From the NCBI GenBank assembly GCA_018267545.1, contig JAFDYG010000126.1, positions 1 through 64,000 on the forward strand: DNA of 64,000 nt. Reading direction: 5' to 3'. Position numbers and translations under genes: made by a program. The notes under the pieces are model-generated. The model was not told the origin of the DNA, searched no databases, and worked only from the letters and a program-made list of their open reading frames with translations. This document shows, in pieces, positions 31,264-38,954 of the stretch. Origin of the DNA: Bacteroidota bacterium. Its GTDB lineage: Bacteria > Bacteroidota > Bacteroidia > Chitinophagales > Chitinophagaceae. Positions within the stretch are counted from its first letter, which is position 1. Each line of letters begins with the position of its first letter.

Positions 31264-31929
31264 ATGGAATACATCGTTCGATTATTGGAAGCTAAGCAGG
31301 TGACGCATAATGTCAAGCGGTTCAGGTTGGAGAAGCCCGAGGGATATAGCTTTAATCCTGGGCAGGCTACGGAGGTTTCGGTGAACAAGCTGGGCTGGCA
31401 GGACGAGCGGAGGCCGTTTACTTTTACTTGTTTGAATGATGACCCTTATCTGGAGTTTACGATAAAGCGGTATCCTGATCATAAGGGAGTAACCGATTTG
31501 TTGCATCAGCTGGAGCCGGGGGACGAAGTGATCGTGAGGGATGTTTGGGGCGCGATAGAATATAAAGGCCCGGGATGCTTCATTGCCGGTGGGGCGGGGA
31601 TTACGCCTTTTCTGGCTATTTTGAGAGAGCAGCGCCGTTTAAAGAAGATCAAGGGGAATACGTTGTATTTCGCGAACCAGAAGGCGGAGGATGTGATAGA
31701 GGAGGAGGAATTGAGGGCTGCATTGGGGAAGGATGTGCACTTTATCCTGAGTAAGGAGAAAAAGGAGGGGTATGATTATGGGCGGATCGATGGAGGATAT
31801 TTGAAGAATAAGGTGAGTGATTTTAAACAGCCTTTTTATATCTGTGGGCCGGATCAGATGGTGGCGGATATTACTGAATTGTTGAAGGGGTTAGGGGCTT
31901 CGCCGGAGGGGTTGGTGTTTGAGAAGTAG
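31264..31929 (+). CDS. FAD-binding oxidoreductase (ferredoxin/flavodoxin reductase type)
   Basis: A 221-residue reductase of the ferredoxin-NADP+ reductase superfamily. The FAD-binding beta barrel (about 1-95) carries PGQATEVSVN and RPFTFTCLND (R-x-x-T/S). The NAD(P) domain (about 100-221) has CFIAGGAGITPFLAILRE and ends with FYICGPDQMVADITELLK. No 2Fe-2S or haem domain is attached, so it needs a separate electron carrier. It should move electrons between NAD(P)H and a flavodoxin, ferredoxin or oxygenase partner not seen in the window. It is last in the serine hydrolase / MBL / reductase run; the shared regulatory element of the glycan locus begins 33 bases after its stop. Confidence 0.88.
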   Translation: MEYIVRLLEAKQVTHNVKRFRLEKPEGYSFNPGQATEVSVNKLGWQDERRPFTFTCLNDDPYLEFTIKRYPDHKGVTDLLHQLEPGDEVIVRDVWGAIEYKGPGCFIAGGAGITPFLAILREQRRLKKIKGNTLYFANQKAEDVIEEEELRAALGKDVHFILSKEKKEGYDYGRIDGGYLKNKVSDFKQPFYICGPDQMVADITELLKGLGASPEGLVFEK

Positions 31930-31961
31930 AGGGGATATTGGAATGGAGCGTGCATGGGCGG

Positions 31962-32029
31962 ATAGTAAGATATTCCATCAAAATAGTGAAACCTGACATT
32001 GCCCGCCGGACGGGCTGCCAGTAACTTGA
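31962..32029 (+). promoter_or_regulatory. Regulatory element A: promoter/operator of the 26-kb glycan operon
   Basis: A 40-base block (31962-32001) is 36/40 identical to a block at 58587-58626. Its core is TATTCCATCA, two variable bases, then ATAGTGAAACCT and, after one variable base, ACATTG. The block ends in TTG (31999-32001). After exactly 20 bases comes TAACTTGA (32022-32029), a relaxed -7 box. The spacer holds GCCCG-ccgga-CGGGC (32001-32015), an inverted repeat. The MaoC ATG is at 32078. The geometry TTG-N20-TAnnTT fits a Bacteroidota promoter with an upstream operator. The match to element B is seen directly; its role is inferred. Confidence 0.7.
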
Positions 32030-32077
32030 GCTTTCAAAGCAGATGGTAACGATTGCTTAAAATTGAAAGCTTAGTAC

Positions 32078-32524
32078 ATGGCCAGTTGGGTTAAGAAGTA
32101 CTTCGAAGAGTTCGAAATAGAACAGAGCCGGCAGACGACCGGCAGGACGATCACGGAGACCGATATTGTTCTTCATGCCGGCCAGACCGGTGATTTTTTC
32201 CCCCATCATATGGACGAAGAGTGGTGTAAGACGCAGCCCTTTCAGCGGCGGATTGCGCATGGAACTCTCATTTTTAGCATCGCCGTAGGACTCACGGCGG
32301 ACCATATCAACGAGGTATCGATGACGTATGGATATGACCGGCTGCGGTTTACGCGGCCTGTTTTTATTGGGGATACGATTAAAGTGCAGGTGAAAATAAA
32401 GGATAAGACCGATCATAAGAAGCCGGGATATGGGCTGGTGGTGGAGCTGGTAGAAGCATACAATCAGCATCAGGAGCTGGTGATGGTCTGCGAACATATT
32501 TTGATGGTCCAAAAACGAAACTAA
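32078..32524 (+). CDS. MaoC-like hydratase/dehydratase
   Basis: A 148-residue hot-dog-fold protein of the MaoC/(R)-enoyl-CoA hydratase family. The hydratase-2 motif is present: T-E-T-D-I at the start of the family block, then [17 protein letters not shown] (Asp and His spaced as in the catalytic pair), then [15 protein letters not shown]. Family members add or remove water on acyl-CoA thioesters, which fits the two CoA-transferase genes three and four positions downstream. It is the first gene after regulatory element A and thus appears to open the large operon. The solute-binding-protein gene begins directly at its stop codon in the same frame (TAA-TTG). Confidence 0.88.
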   Translation: MASWVKKYFEEFEIEQSRQTTGRTITETDIVLHAGQTGDFFPHHMDEEWCKTQPFQRRIAHGTLIFSIAVGLTADHINEVSMTYGYDRLRFTRPVFIGDTIKVQVKIKDKTDHKKPGYGLVVELVEAYNQHQELVMVCEHILMVQKRN

Positions 32525-33691
32525 TTGGAGAAGGTATTAAAAGGCATCACCTGGGGACATAGCCGGGGTCTGACGCCGCTGCTGGCGGCGGCTCAGCGTT
32601 ATTCGGAGCTGCACCCCGGGATTACGATCCACTGGGAGAAGCGGACATTACAGCAGTTTGCGGACTATCCGATCGAAAAGCTGACGGAAACGTATGATCT
32701 GCTGATCATCGATCACCCCTGGGTGGGTACGGCGGCTTCGCTGGGTTGCGTGCTGCCGCTGGAGGAGCATTTACCCGCTGTCTATTTAAAGGAGCAGGCG
32801 GAGTCTTCGATAGGCTATTCTCATCACAGCTATGAATATGGTGGTCATCAATGGGCGCTGGCGATCGACGCGGCTACTCCGTCTGCGAGCTGTCGTGTAG
32901 ATCTGCTGGATCAGGCGGGCTTGCGGATACCGGAGACCTGGGAGGAAGTGCTGCATGTCGCTCAAATGGGTAAGCTGGCTGTACCGGCGATACCTATCGA
33001 TTTATTGATGAACTTTTATATGTTTTGTATTGCGGCGGGCAGCCGGCCTTTTCTGTCGGAAGAAGAGGTGATCGATGAGGTGACGGGGTGTGCGGCATTG
33101 GAGACGATGCGGGAGCTGTATTCGCTGATCGATGAAAAATTCTTTAGGGCCAATCCTATTGCGGTGGCTGAATATATGACTACGACGGATGATTATTGGT
33201 ATTGTCCGTTTGCTTATGGTTATTCCAACTATTCCAGGGATGGATATGCCAGGCGTCGTCTTACCTATGCGGATTTGGTGCGGATGGGGGCGAAGGGCAG
33301 GCTGCGGAGTACGATTGGGGGGACGGGATTGGCGGTTTCTTCTTTTAGCAAGCACCCCGACGTGGCGGTGGATTTTGCGGCCTGGGTGGTTTCTCCGGGG
33401 ATGCAATCGACTTTTTATGTGGAGCATGGGGGGCAGCCGGGGCATCGTAGCGCGTGGGTGAATGATCGGGCGAACAGGCTTACGAACAACTTTTTTTATA
33501 CGCTGCTTCCGACAATGGAGCGGGGTTATATGCGGCCGAGGTATGACGGGTACCTATATTTTCAGGACCATGCGGGGGACCCGTTGCAGGAGTTTTTGAT
33601 GGGAAAGAGGGAGATGGGTAATGTATTAGAAAAAATGAATGAGCTGTACCGGGAAAGCCGGGCGAAAAATCCAATAAACGTACTAGTATGA
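32525..33691 (+). CDS. Solute-binding-protein fold without signal peptide
   Basis: A 388-residue protein with the type 2 extracellular solute-binding-protein fold (SBP_bac_1/8-like): an opening strand KGITWGHSRGLTPLLAAAQ, then FADYPIEKLTETYDLLIIDHPW, then DQAGLRIPETWEEVLHVA, and near the end GGTGLAVSSFSKHPDVAVDFAAWVVSP. The frame has no room for an export signal: the MaoC stop codon lies directly before the TTG start, in frame, and the first fold strand begins at residue 7. No ABC permease or ATPase is adjacent. The protein is therefore probably cytoplasmic and may bind a small molecule or CoA ester. It overlaps the next gene by ATGA. The TTG start is unusual but forced, since there is no upstream alternative. 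Confidence 0.8.
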   Translation: MEKVLKGITWGHSRGLTPLLAAAQRYSELHPGITIHWEKRTLQQFADYPIEKLTETYDLLIIDHPWVGTAASLGCVLPLEEHLPAVYLKEQAESSIGYSHHSYEYGGHQWALAIDAATPSASCRVDLLDQAGLRIPETWEEVLHVAQMGKLAVPAIPIDLLMNFYMFCIAAGSRPFLSEEEVIDEVTGCAALETMRELYSLIDEKFFRANPIAVAEYMTTTDDYWYCPFAYGYSNYSRDGYARRRLTYADLVRMGAKGRLRSTIGGTGLAVSSFSKHPDVAVDFAAWVVSPGMQSTFYVEHGGQPGHRSAWVNDRANRLTNNFFYTLLPTMERGYMRPRYDGYLYFQDHAGDPLQEFLMGKREMGNVLEKMNELYRESRAKNPINVLV

Positions 33692-34830
33692 ACCAATTAC
33701 CTCTACATGGATTGACCGTGCTGGAGTTCAGCCAGTATCTCTCCGGGCCTTCGGCCGGGTTGAGGCTGGCGGACCTGGGGGCGCGTGTGATCAAAATAGA
33801 GCGGCCGGGAACGGGGGATGCCTGCCGGCGGTTGTCGATCAAGAACCTTTGGGTCGATGGGGATTCTTTGTTGTTCCATACGATCAATCGAAACAAGGAG
33901 AGCTTCACCGCGGATCTTAAATCTTCGGAGGACCGGGCAGTTATTCGAAAGCTGATTGGTCGCGCGGATGTGCTGACGCATAACTTTCGTCCCGGTGTAA
34001 TGGAATCTTTCGACCTGGGTTATGGCTCGGTGGCGGAGCTCAATTCTCGGATTGTATATGGTGCGATCAGCGGTTATGGAAAGGAAGGGCCCTGGAAGGA
34101 CAGGCCCGGGCAGGACCTTTTGCTGCAGTCGATGAGCGGGCTGGCGTATATGACGGGGAACGAGAAGGACAACCCGATGCCCTTTGGTCTTTCGATCGCG
34201 GATAGTCTTTGTGGGGCGCAGCTTGTCCAGGGTATTCTAGCCGCGCTGGTTCGCCGGCATAAGACCGGGAAGGGGGCGCTTGTAGAGATCAGCATGATGG
34301 AATCCCTGCTGGACTTTCAGTTTGAATTTTTAACCACCTATCATAGCAGCGGGCAGCTGCCGCAGCGGAGCAAGCTGAGCAATGGGAATCCTTTGCTGAG
34401 CGCTCCTTATGGGATCTACGCTACAACGGACGGGCATATTGCCGTGGCGATGGTAAATATTCCTCAGCTGGCTCAGATCCTGGGTTCGGAGGTGCTGGCG
34501 GAGTATAGCCAGGAGCAGGCGTTTAGTCACCGGGATGAGATAAAGGGGATACTGACGAGGCACCTGGCGGGGCAGTCTTCGGACTATTGGCTGGAGAAGC
34601 TGCACGCGAACGATCTGTGGGCGATGGAAGTGCTGGACTGGAAGACATTGACGGAGCATGAGGGATACCAGGTGCTGCAGATGGAGCAGGCCGTCACCAC
34701 TACCAGGGGAAAGAGCCTGGTGACCACGCGTTGTCCGATACGGATCAACGGGGAAAGGCTTTTCTCCGGGAAGCCGGCCCCATCGCTGGGCCAGGACAAT
34801 GAACGAATCGTCATGGAACTTTTAAAATAA
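33688..34830 (+). CDS. Family III CoA-transferase (CaiB/BaiF), copy 1
   Basis: A 380-residue CoA-transferase of family III, moving CoA between carboxylic acids, as formyl-CoA transferase and CaiB do. Visible family features are the start LTVLEFSQYLSGPSAGLRLADLGARVIKIE, RPGTGD, then DVLTHNFRPGVMESFDLGYG, YGAISGYGKEGPWKDRPGQD (both G-x-G loops), then SIADSLCGAQLVQGILAAL with the Asp that forms the covalent aspartyl intermediate (about residue 170). Length is normal. It is a close sister of the next gene. The start overlaps the binding-protein stop as ATGA, and copy 2 follows after 9 bases. Confidence 0.92.
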   Translation: MNQLPLHGLTVLEFSQYLSGPSAGLRLADLGARVIKIERPGTGDACRRLSIKNLWVDGDSLLFHTINRNKESFTADLKSSEDRAVIRKLIGRADVLTHNFRPGVMESFDLGYGSVAELNSRIVYGAISGYGKEGPWKDRPGQDLLLQSMSGLAYMTGNEKDNPMPFGLSIADSLCGAQLVQGILAALVRRHKTGKGALVEISMMESLLDFQFEFLTTYHSSGQLPQRSKLSNGNPLLSAPYGIYATTDGHIAVAMVNIPQLAQILGSEVLAEYSQEQAFSHRDEIKGILTRHLAGQSSDYWLEKLHANDLWAMEVLDWKTLTEHEGYQVLQMEQAVTTTRGKSLVTTRCPIRINGERLFSGKPAPSLGQDNERIVMELLK

Positions 34831-34839
34831 GAAGCGAAG

Positions 34840-35997
34840 ATGAATCTACTACAGGACATTATCGTTGTCGATTTCAGCCAATTCCTGTCCGGTCCTTCGG
34901 CCGGTCTTCGCCTGGCTGATATGGGCGCAAGGGTTATCAAGATCGAGCGGCCGGGGACGGGGGACATCTGTCGCCAGCTGTATGTCTCCGATACCCGTAT
35001 CGAGGGGGAGTCTACGATCTTCCATGCTATCAACCGGAATAAGCAGAGCTATGCGGCAGATTTGAAAGACCCTTCCGATCTGGAAAAGATAAAGAAGCTG
35101 ATTGCTCAGGCGGATGTGGTCCTTCACAATTTCCGGCCGGGGGTGATGGAGCGTATCGGTCTGGACTATGCGCGGGTGAAGGAGCTGAATCCGGGAATCG
35201 TCTATGGAGAGGTTAGCGGGTATGGAAATGAAGGGCCGTGGAAGGAGCTGCCGGGGCAGGATTTACTGGTGCAAGCCTTGTCGGGGCTAACCTGGTTGAG
35301 CAATAACCGGGACGAGCGGCCTACGCCGATGGGGGTTTCGGTAGTGGATATCCTGGCGGGGACCTATTTGGCGCAGGGGATACTCGCCGCTTTGTATCGG
35401 CGTGGGATGGATGGGCAGTCTTCGCTGGTCCAGGTGAGCATGATGGAGGCGGTGCTCGATTTTCAATTTGAAGTATTGACTTGTTTCTATAATGATGGCC
35501 GACAGCTGCCGGTCAGGAGTCAGCTGAGCAATGGCAATGCGTATATCCCGGCTCCTTATGGCATTTATAAGACCCGGGAGGGCTACCTGTCGCTGGCGAT
35601 GGGGGATATCCCGAAATTAGCGGAGCTGCTTCAGTGCCCGTCGCTGGCGGTGTTTACGAATGCGGCGGAGTGGTATGATCGGAGGGATGAGATAAAGGAG
35701 ATACTGACCTGGCATCTGATGACGCGGAGCGCGGATGAGTGGCTGGCGGTCTTACAGCCTGCGGATGTGTGGTGTGCGAAGGTGATGGACTATCAGGATT
35801 TGATGCAGCAGGTGGGGTATAAGGTGCTGAACATGGAGCTGAGGGTAAAGACTAGTAATGGGCTTTCTCTTAAAACTACACGCTGTCCGATACGGATAGA
35901 CGGTCAGCTTGCGGTTTCTGAGAAGGGGGCGCCGTTGCTGGGAGAGCATAATGAGCTGATCGACGATCAATTTGGGTTGGGCATAGCGATTAGTTGA
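34840..35997 (+). CDS. Family III CoA-transferase (CaiB/BaiF), copy 2
   Basis: A 385-residue family III CoA-transferase, paralogous to copy 1 over its whole length (IVVDFSQFLSGPSAGLRLAD, RPGTGD, VVLHNFRPGVMERIGLDYA, GEVSGYGNEGPWKELPGQD, SVVDILAGTYLAQGILAAL). The active-site Asp is present. The two copies share long identical stretches in their N-terminal quarter but differ elsewhere. That argues for an old tandem duplication kept for two related functions or for a heteromeric pair. No ligase or acyl-CoA dehydrogenase is nearby. The partner acid is unknown; the neighbouring lactonase-type hydrolase and sugar dehydrogenase suggest a sugar acid. Confidence 0.92.
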   Translation: MNLLQDIIVVDFSQFLSGPSAGLRLADMGARVIKIERPGTGDICRQLYVSDTRIEGESTIFHAINRNKQSYAADLKDPSDLEKIKKLIAQADVVLHNFRPGVMERIGLDYARVKELNPGIVYGEVSGYGNEGPWKELPGQDLLVQALSGLTWLSNNRDERPTPMGVSVVDILAGTYLAQGILAALYRRGMDGQSSLVQVSMMEAVLDFQFEVLTCFYNDGRQLPVRSQLSNGNAYIPAPYGIYKTREGYLSLAMGDIPKLAELLQCPSLAVFTNAAEWYDRRDEIKEILTWHLMTRSADEWLAVLQPADVWCAKVMDYQDLMQQVGYKVLNMELRVKTSNGLSLKTTRCPIRIDGQLAVSEKGAPLLGEHNELIDDQFGLGIAIS

Positions 35998-36012
35998 GGT
36001 AATTTTACGGGT

Positions 36013-36816
36013 ATGAAAATCATCGACACGCATATCCATATTTGGAACCTTGATAAGGTAGAATATTCCTGGCTGAAGGGGGATACTTCGATTTTGAATC
36101 GAAATTATGAATTGAGCCAGCTGGAGGAGGCTCGGTTATCGGTGGGAGTTTCTTCGGGGGTATTGGTACAGGCGGCGAATAGTTTGGAAGATACGGATTG
36201 GATGCTGGCCGTGGCTGAGGCTTCGGACTGGATTAAGGGGGTAGTGGGATGGCTGCCGTTGGAGGACCCGGGGGCTACGGCCCGGCTGCTTGAGGAGAGG
36301 TTTGTGAAAGGAGGGTTGCTAAAGGGGGTGAGACATTTGATACATGATGAGAAGGACCCAAGATGGTTGTTGCAGGGTAGCGTGATGGAGAGTTTGGGGT
36401 TATTGGAAAAGACAGAGGTGCCGTATGATTTGGTGGGGGTGTTGCCGGTGCATATACGGACGGCGTTGGAGGTGGCGGAGAAGTGTCCGGGGCTGAGGAT
36501 GGTTTTCGATCATTTGAATAAGCCTACGGCAGCGGGGAGAGGTGAATGGGAGGAGCTGATGAAGGAAGCCGCGAAGCATGAAAACTTTTATTGTAAGATA
36601 TCGGGTTTGGGGTCGGAGAATGTGGAGGGGGCTATTGGGTTTGTGCTGGAGGAGTTTGGGGTGGACCGGTGTTTTTGCGGAGGAGACTGGCCGGTGTCGC
36701 TGCTGATGGGAGGATACGAGGAGACCTGGGCAGCGTATAGGGCGGCGATCGAAAAGTATACGGATGAGGCGGAGAAAGTGTACTCGAAGAATGCGGAGCG
36801 ATTTTACGGTCTTTAG
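36013..36816 (+). CDS. Amidohydrolase family protein, lactonase-like
   Basis: A 267-residue metal-dependent hydrolase of the amidohydrolase-2 group. The metal motif IIDTHIHIWNLDKVEYSWL (about residues 3-21) is typical of L-fucono-1,4-lactonase and rhamnono/galactaro-lactonase relatives, where W and Y residues follow the H-x-H. Further features are GLLKGVRHLIHDE, MVFDHLNKP (His ligand region) and the C-terminal RCFCGGDWPVSLL, in which the Asp is the catalytic base. The family opens sugar lactones in oxidative deoxy-sugar breakdown. Between CoA-transferases and a RhaT-family importer, a role in L-rhamnose or L-fucose degradation is reasonable but inferred. Confidence 0.85.
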   Translation: MKIIDTHIHIWNLDKVEYSWLKGDTSILNRNYELSQLEEARLSVGVSSGVLVQAANSLEDTDWMLAVAEASDWIKGVVGWLPLEDPGATARLLEERFVKGGLLKGVRHLIHDEKDPRWLLQGSVMESLGLLEKTEVPYDLVGVLPVHIRTALEVAEKCPGLRMVFDHLNKPTAAGRGEWEELMKEAAKHENFYCKISGLGSENVEGAIGFVLEEFGVDRCFCGGDWPVSLLMGGYEETWAAYRAAIEKYTDEAEKVYSKNAERFYGL

Positions 36817-36833
36817 ATCTTAAATAGAGCCAT

Positions 36834-37841
36834 ATGAATGTCATCGTTGGATTGGGTTTGCTTATCATGGGCGGTCTTTCCGCCGGGAGCAGCTATGTGC
36901 CGATGAAGGGGGTGAAGGGCTGGGCCTGGGAGAGTCTCTGGGCGGTGCAGGGAGTTGTGGCGTGGCTGCTGCTGCCTTTATTGCTGGCGCTGCTGGCTAC
37001 TCCGCATTTATGGACGGTATTGGGCGCTATGCCTTTTTCTACGCTGGCTACGACGTGGTTGTTTGGATTTCTTTGGGGATTGGGTGGTCTTGCGTGGGGG
37101 ATGGCGGTGCGGTATATTGGGATTGCCCTGGGGTTTTCGATTGCGACGGGTTTTTTGTCGTCGCTTGGGACCTTGGTGCCGATTATAGTGGCGGGCAGGC
37201 TGCCGGAGGTAATGTCGAGCTTTTCGGGGCGGGTGACGTTGATCAGTATAGGAGTGTCGCTGGCGGGGATTTTTATTTGCGGAAAAGCGGGGATGCGTCG
37301 GGATAAGGAACGTGGGGCCGGGGATGGTTTTCAGTTTAAAAAAGGGATATTGATCGCATTGGTGGCCGGGGTGCTGGCTGCCTGTTTTGCGTTTGGGATT
37401 GCGGCGGGTGAACCGATCAAGCAAGCGGCGATTGCGGCTGGTTCTTCGCCTCTATGGGCGACGTCGCCGGTGTTTTTTGTGGAGCTATTGGGAGGGATTA
37501 CGATCAATATGGTCTACTGCTTCTTTATGAACAAGAAGAATAAGAGCTTCTCGGACTATAGGAAAGGGTCCAGCGGGAATTATTTATTTTCTGCGCTGGT
37601 GGGGACGCTCTGGTATCTGCAATTTGTCTTTTATGGATTGGCCGCCTTTTTCATGGGGCCGTATAGCTTCACCAACTGGTCGATACATATGTCTTTTATG
37701 GTGGTAGCGAGCAATCTTTGGGGATATTATTTCAAGGAATGGAAGGGAGTATCGGCGTCGACGGTCCGGTTGAATAACATTGGTATTCTTGTTCTGGTCG
37801 TGGCGGGTATCTTGATGGGAGTAGCGAGCTATTCAAATTAA
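36834..37841 (+). CDS. RhaT-family sugar/proton symporter
   Basis: A 335-residue inner-membrane transporter of the L-rhamnose/proton symporter (RhaT) family, with about ten predicted helices. Family hallmarks are GGLSAGSSYVPMKGVKGWAWES (GlxxSxYvPmK with W-x-W-E near the N-terminus), WGLGGLAWGMAVRYIGIALG (glycine-rich helix), the central cytoplasmic loop with RRDKERGAGDGFQ, and the final GTLWYLQFVFYGLAAFFMG and SNLWGYYFKEWKGVS. It should bring L-rhamnose or a similar 6-deoxy sugar from the periplasm to the cytoplasm, linking the surface enzymes of the locus to internal catabolism. There are 17 bases between it and the lactonase gene. Confidence 0.88.
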   Translation: MNVIVGLGLLIMGGLSAGSSYVPMKGVKGWAWESLWAVQGVVAWLLLPLLLALLATPHLWTVLGAMPFSTLATTWLFGFLWGLGGLAWGMAVRYIGIALGFSIATGFLSSLGTLVPIIVAGRLPEVMSSFSGRVTLISIGVSLAGIFICGKAGMRRDKERGAGDGFQFKKGILIALVAGVLAACFAFGIAAGEPIKQAAIAAGSSPLWATSPVFFVELLGGITINMVYCFFMNKKNKSFSDYRKGSSGNYLFSALVGTLWYLQFVFYGLAAFFMGPYSFTNWSIHMSFMVVASNLWGYYFKEWKGVSASTVRLNNIGILVLVVAGILMGVASYSN

Positions 37842-37850
37842 AAATCAATT

Positions 37851-38909
37851 ATGATCATCGAAACAAATAGCCCTTTGCCAAAGCATTCGTTGCCGATCGT
37901 TTTGATCGGGGCGGGTGGGATTGCGAATGACGCACATCTGCCGGCGTACAAGCTGGCCGGATTCCGGGTGGCGGGTATTTATGATATAAACAGGGAACGG
38001 GCGCAGGAAATGGCGGTGAAGTTCGACATACCGCTTGTTTATCATTCGATGGAAGACTTGCTGGCGGGGAGTCTGCGGCCGGCGGTCTTCGATGTGGCGG
38101 TCCCGGGGTCGGAGATGCCGGAAGTGTTGAGGCTGCTGCCGGAGGGCTCGTATGTGCTGATGCAGAAGCCGATGGGGGAGAACCTGGAAATGGCGCGGGA
38201 GATACTGTCTTTGACGAGGGAGAAGAAGATGATTGCGGGAGTCAACTTTCAGTTGCGTTATGCGCCGTATATCAATGCGGCCAGGAATATTATCAGCCGG
38301 GGATTGATCGGAGACCTTTGCGATATCGAAGTAAACGTCAATGTATATACGCCATGGCACCTGTGGAAGTTTCTCTATTCGCTGCCGAGGGTAGAAATCT
38401 TGTATCATAGCATTCATTATATCGACCTGATAAGGAATTTTTTGGGGAACCCTGAGGGGATTTATGCGCGGACGGTGCAGCATCCGAATACGGAGGAGCT
38501 GGCGTCGGTGCGGACCAGCATCATCATGGACTATGGCCAGGTGGTGCGGGCGACGGTGCTGACGAATCACAACCATGACTTTGGTTTACAGCAGCAGCAG
38601 TCGTATGTGAAGTTCGAGGGGACGAAGGGGGCGATAAAGGTGAAGATGGGGTCGTTGATGAATTATCCTGCGGGGGTGGCTGATAGCTTCGATTATGTGA
38701 TTAAAGACGGGGAGTGGAAGACGTTGGATATTGCGGGGAGCTGGTTTCCGCATGCTTTTATCGGGTCGATGGCGCAGATCATGCTGGCGGCGGAGGGGAG
38801 CATTGCGCGACCGGATAATTCGGTGGAGGACGCCATTATGACGATGGCTTGTGTGGAAGCTGCTTATGAGTCGAGTGCCCAGGGTGGGGTGCGTCCGGAG
38901 ATTGGATAA
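37851..38909 (+). CDS. Gfo/Idh/MocA family oxidoreductase
   Basis: A 352-residue NAD(P)-dependent sugar oxidoreductase. The Rossmann motif is VLIGAGGIANDAHLPAY (about residues 18-34). The catalytic Lys is in LMQKPMGENLEMA (usual E-K-P reads Q-K-P here). NFQLRYAP follows, and the active-site His lies in YHSIHYIDLIRN. The C-terminal half forms the beta-sheet dimer domain. No signal peptide is present, so it is cytoplasmic. In this operon it may oxidise a deoxy-sugar or a keto-sugar intermediate, next to the lactonase and importer. The gene is followed by 45 bases and then the SusC gene, without a terminator. Confidence 0.9.
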   Translation: MIIETNSPLPKHSLPIVLIGAGGIANDAHLPAYKLAGFRVAGIYDINRERAQEMAVKFDIPLVYHSMEDLLAGSLRPAVFDVAVPGSEMPEVLRLLPEGSYVLMQKPMGENLEMAREILSLTREKKMIAGVNFQLRYAPYINAARNIISRGLIGDLCDIEVNVNVYTPWHLWKFLYSLPRVEILYHSIHYIDLIRNFLGNPEGIYARTVQHPNTEELASVRTSIIMDYGQVVRATVLTNHNHDFGLQQQQSYVKFEGTKGAIKVKMGSLMNYPAGVADSFDYVIKDGEWKTLDIAGSWFPHAFIGSMAQIMLAAEGSIARPDNSVEDAIMTMACVEAAYESSAQGGVRPEIG

Positions 38910-38954
38910 GCGAGGGGGCGGCCACGTCCAAAATTTTAAAACAACATCTGCCAT

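Noticed and set aside
31962..32029. Element A read as an ECF sigma promoter because of GTGAAACCT
   Set aside because: At the expected distance for an ECF -10 element the two copies differ completely, while TTG-N20-TA-CTT fits both. The SusC proteins also lack STN domains.
32525..33691. A pseudogene reading of the binding protein that has lost its signal peptide
   Set aside because: The rest of the frame is intact over 388 codons, it is tightly packed between genes with overlaps at both ends, and the fold starts right at the start codon; loss by decay is less likely than a cytoplasmic role.
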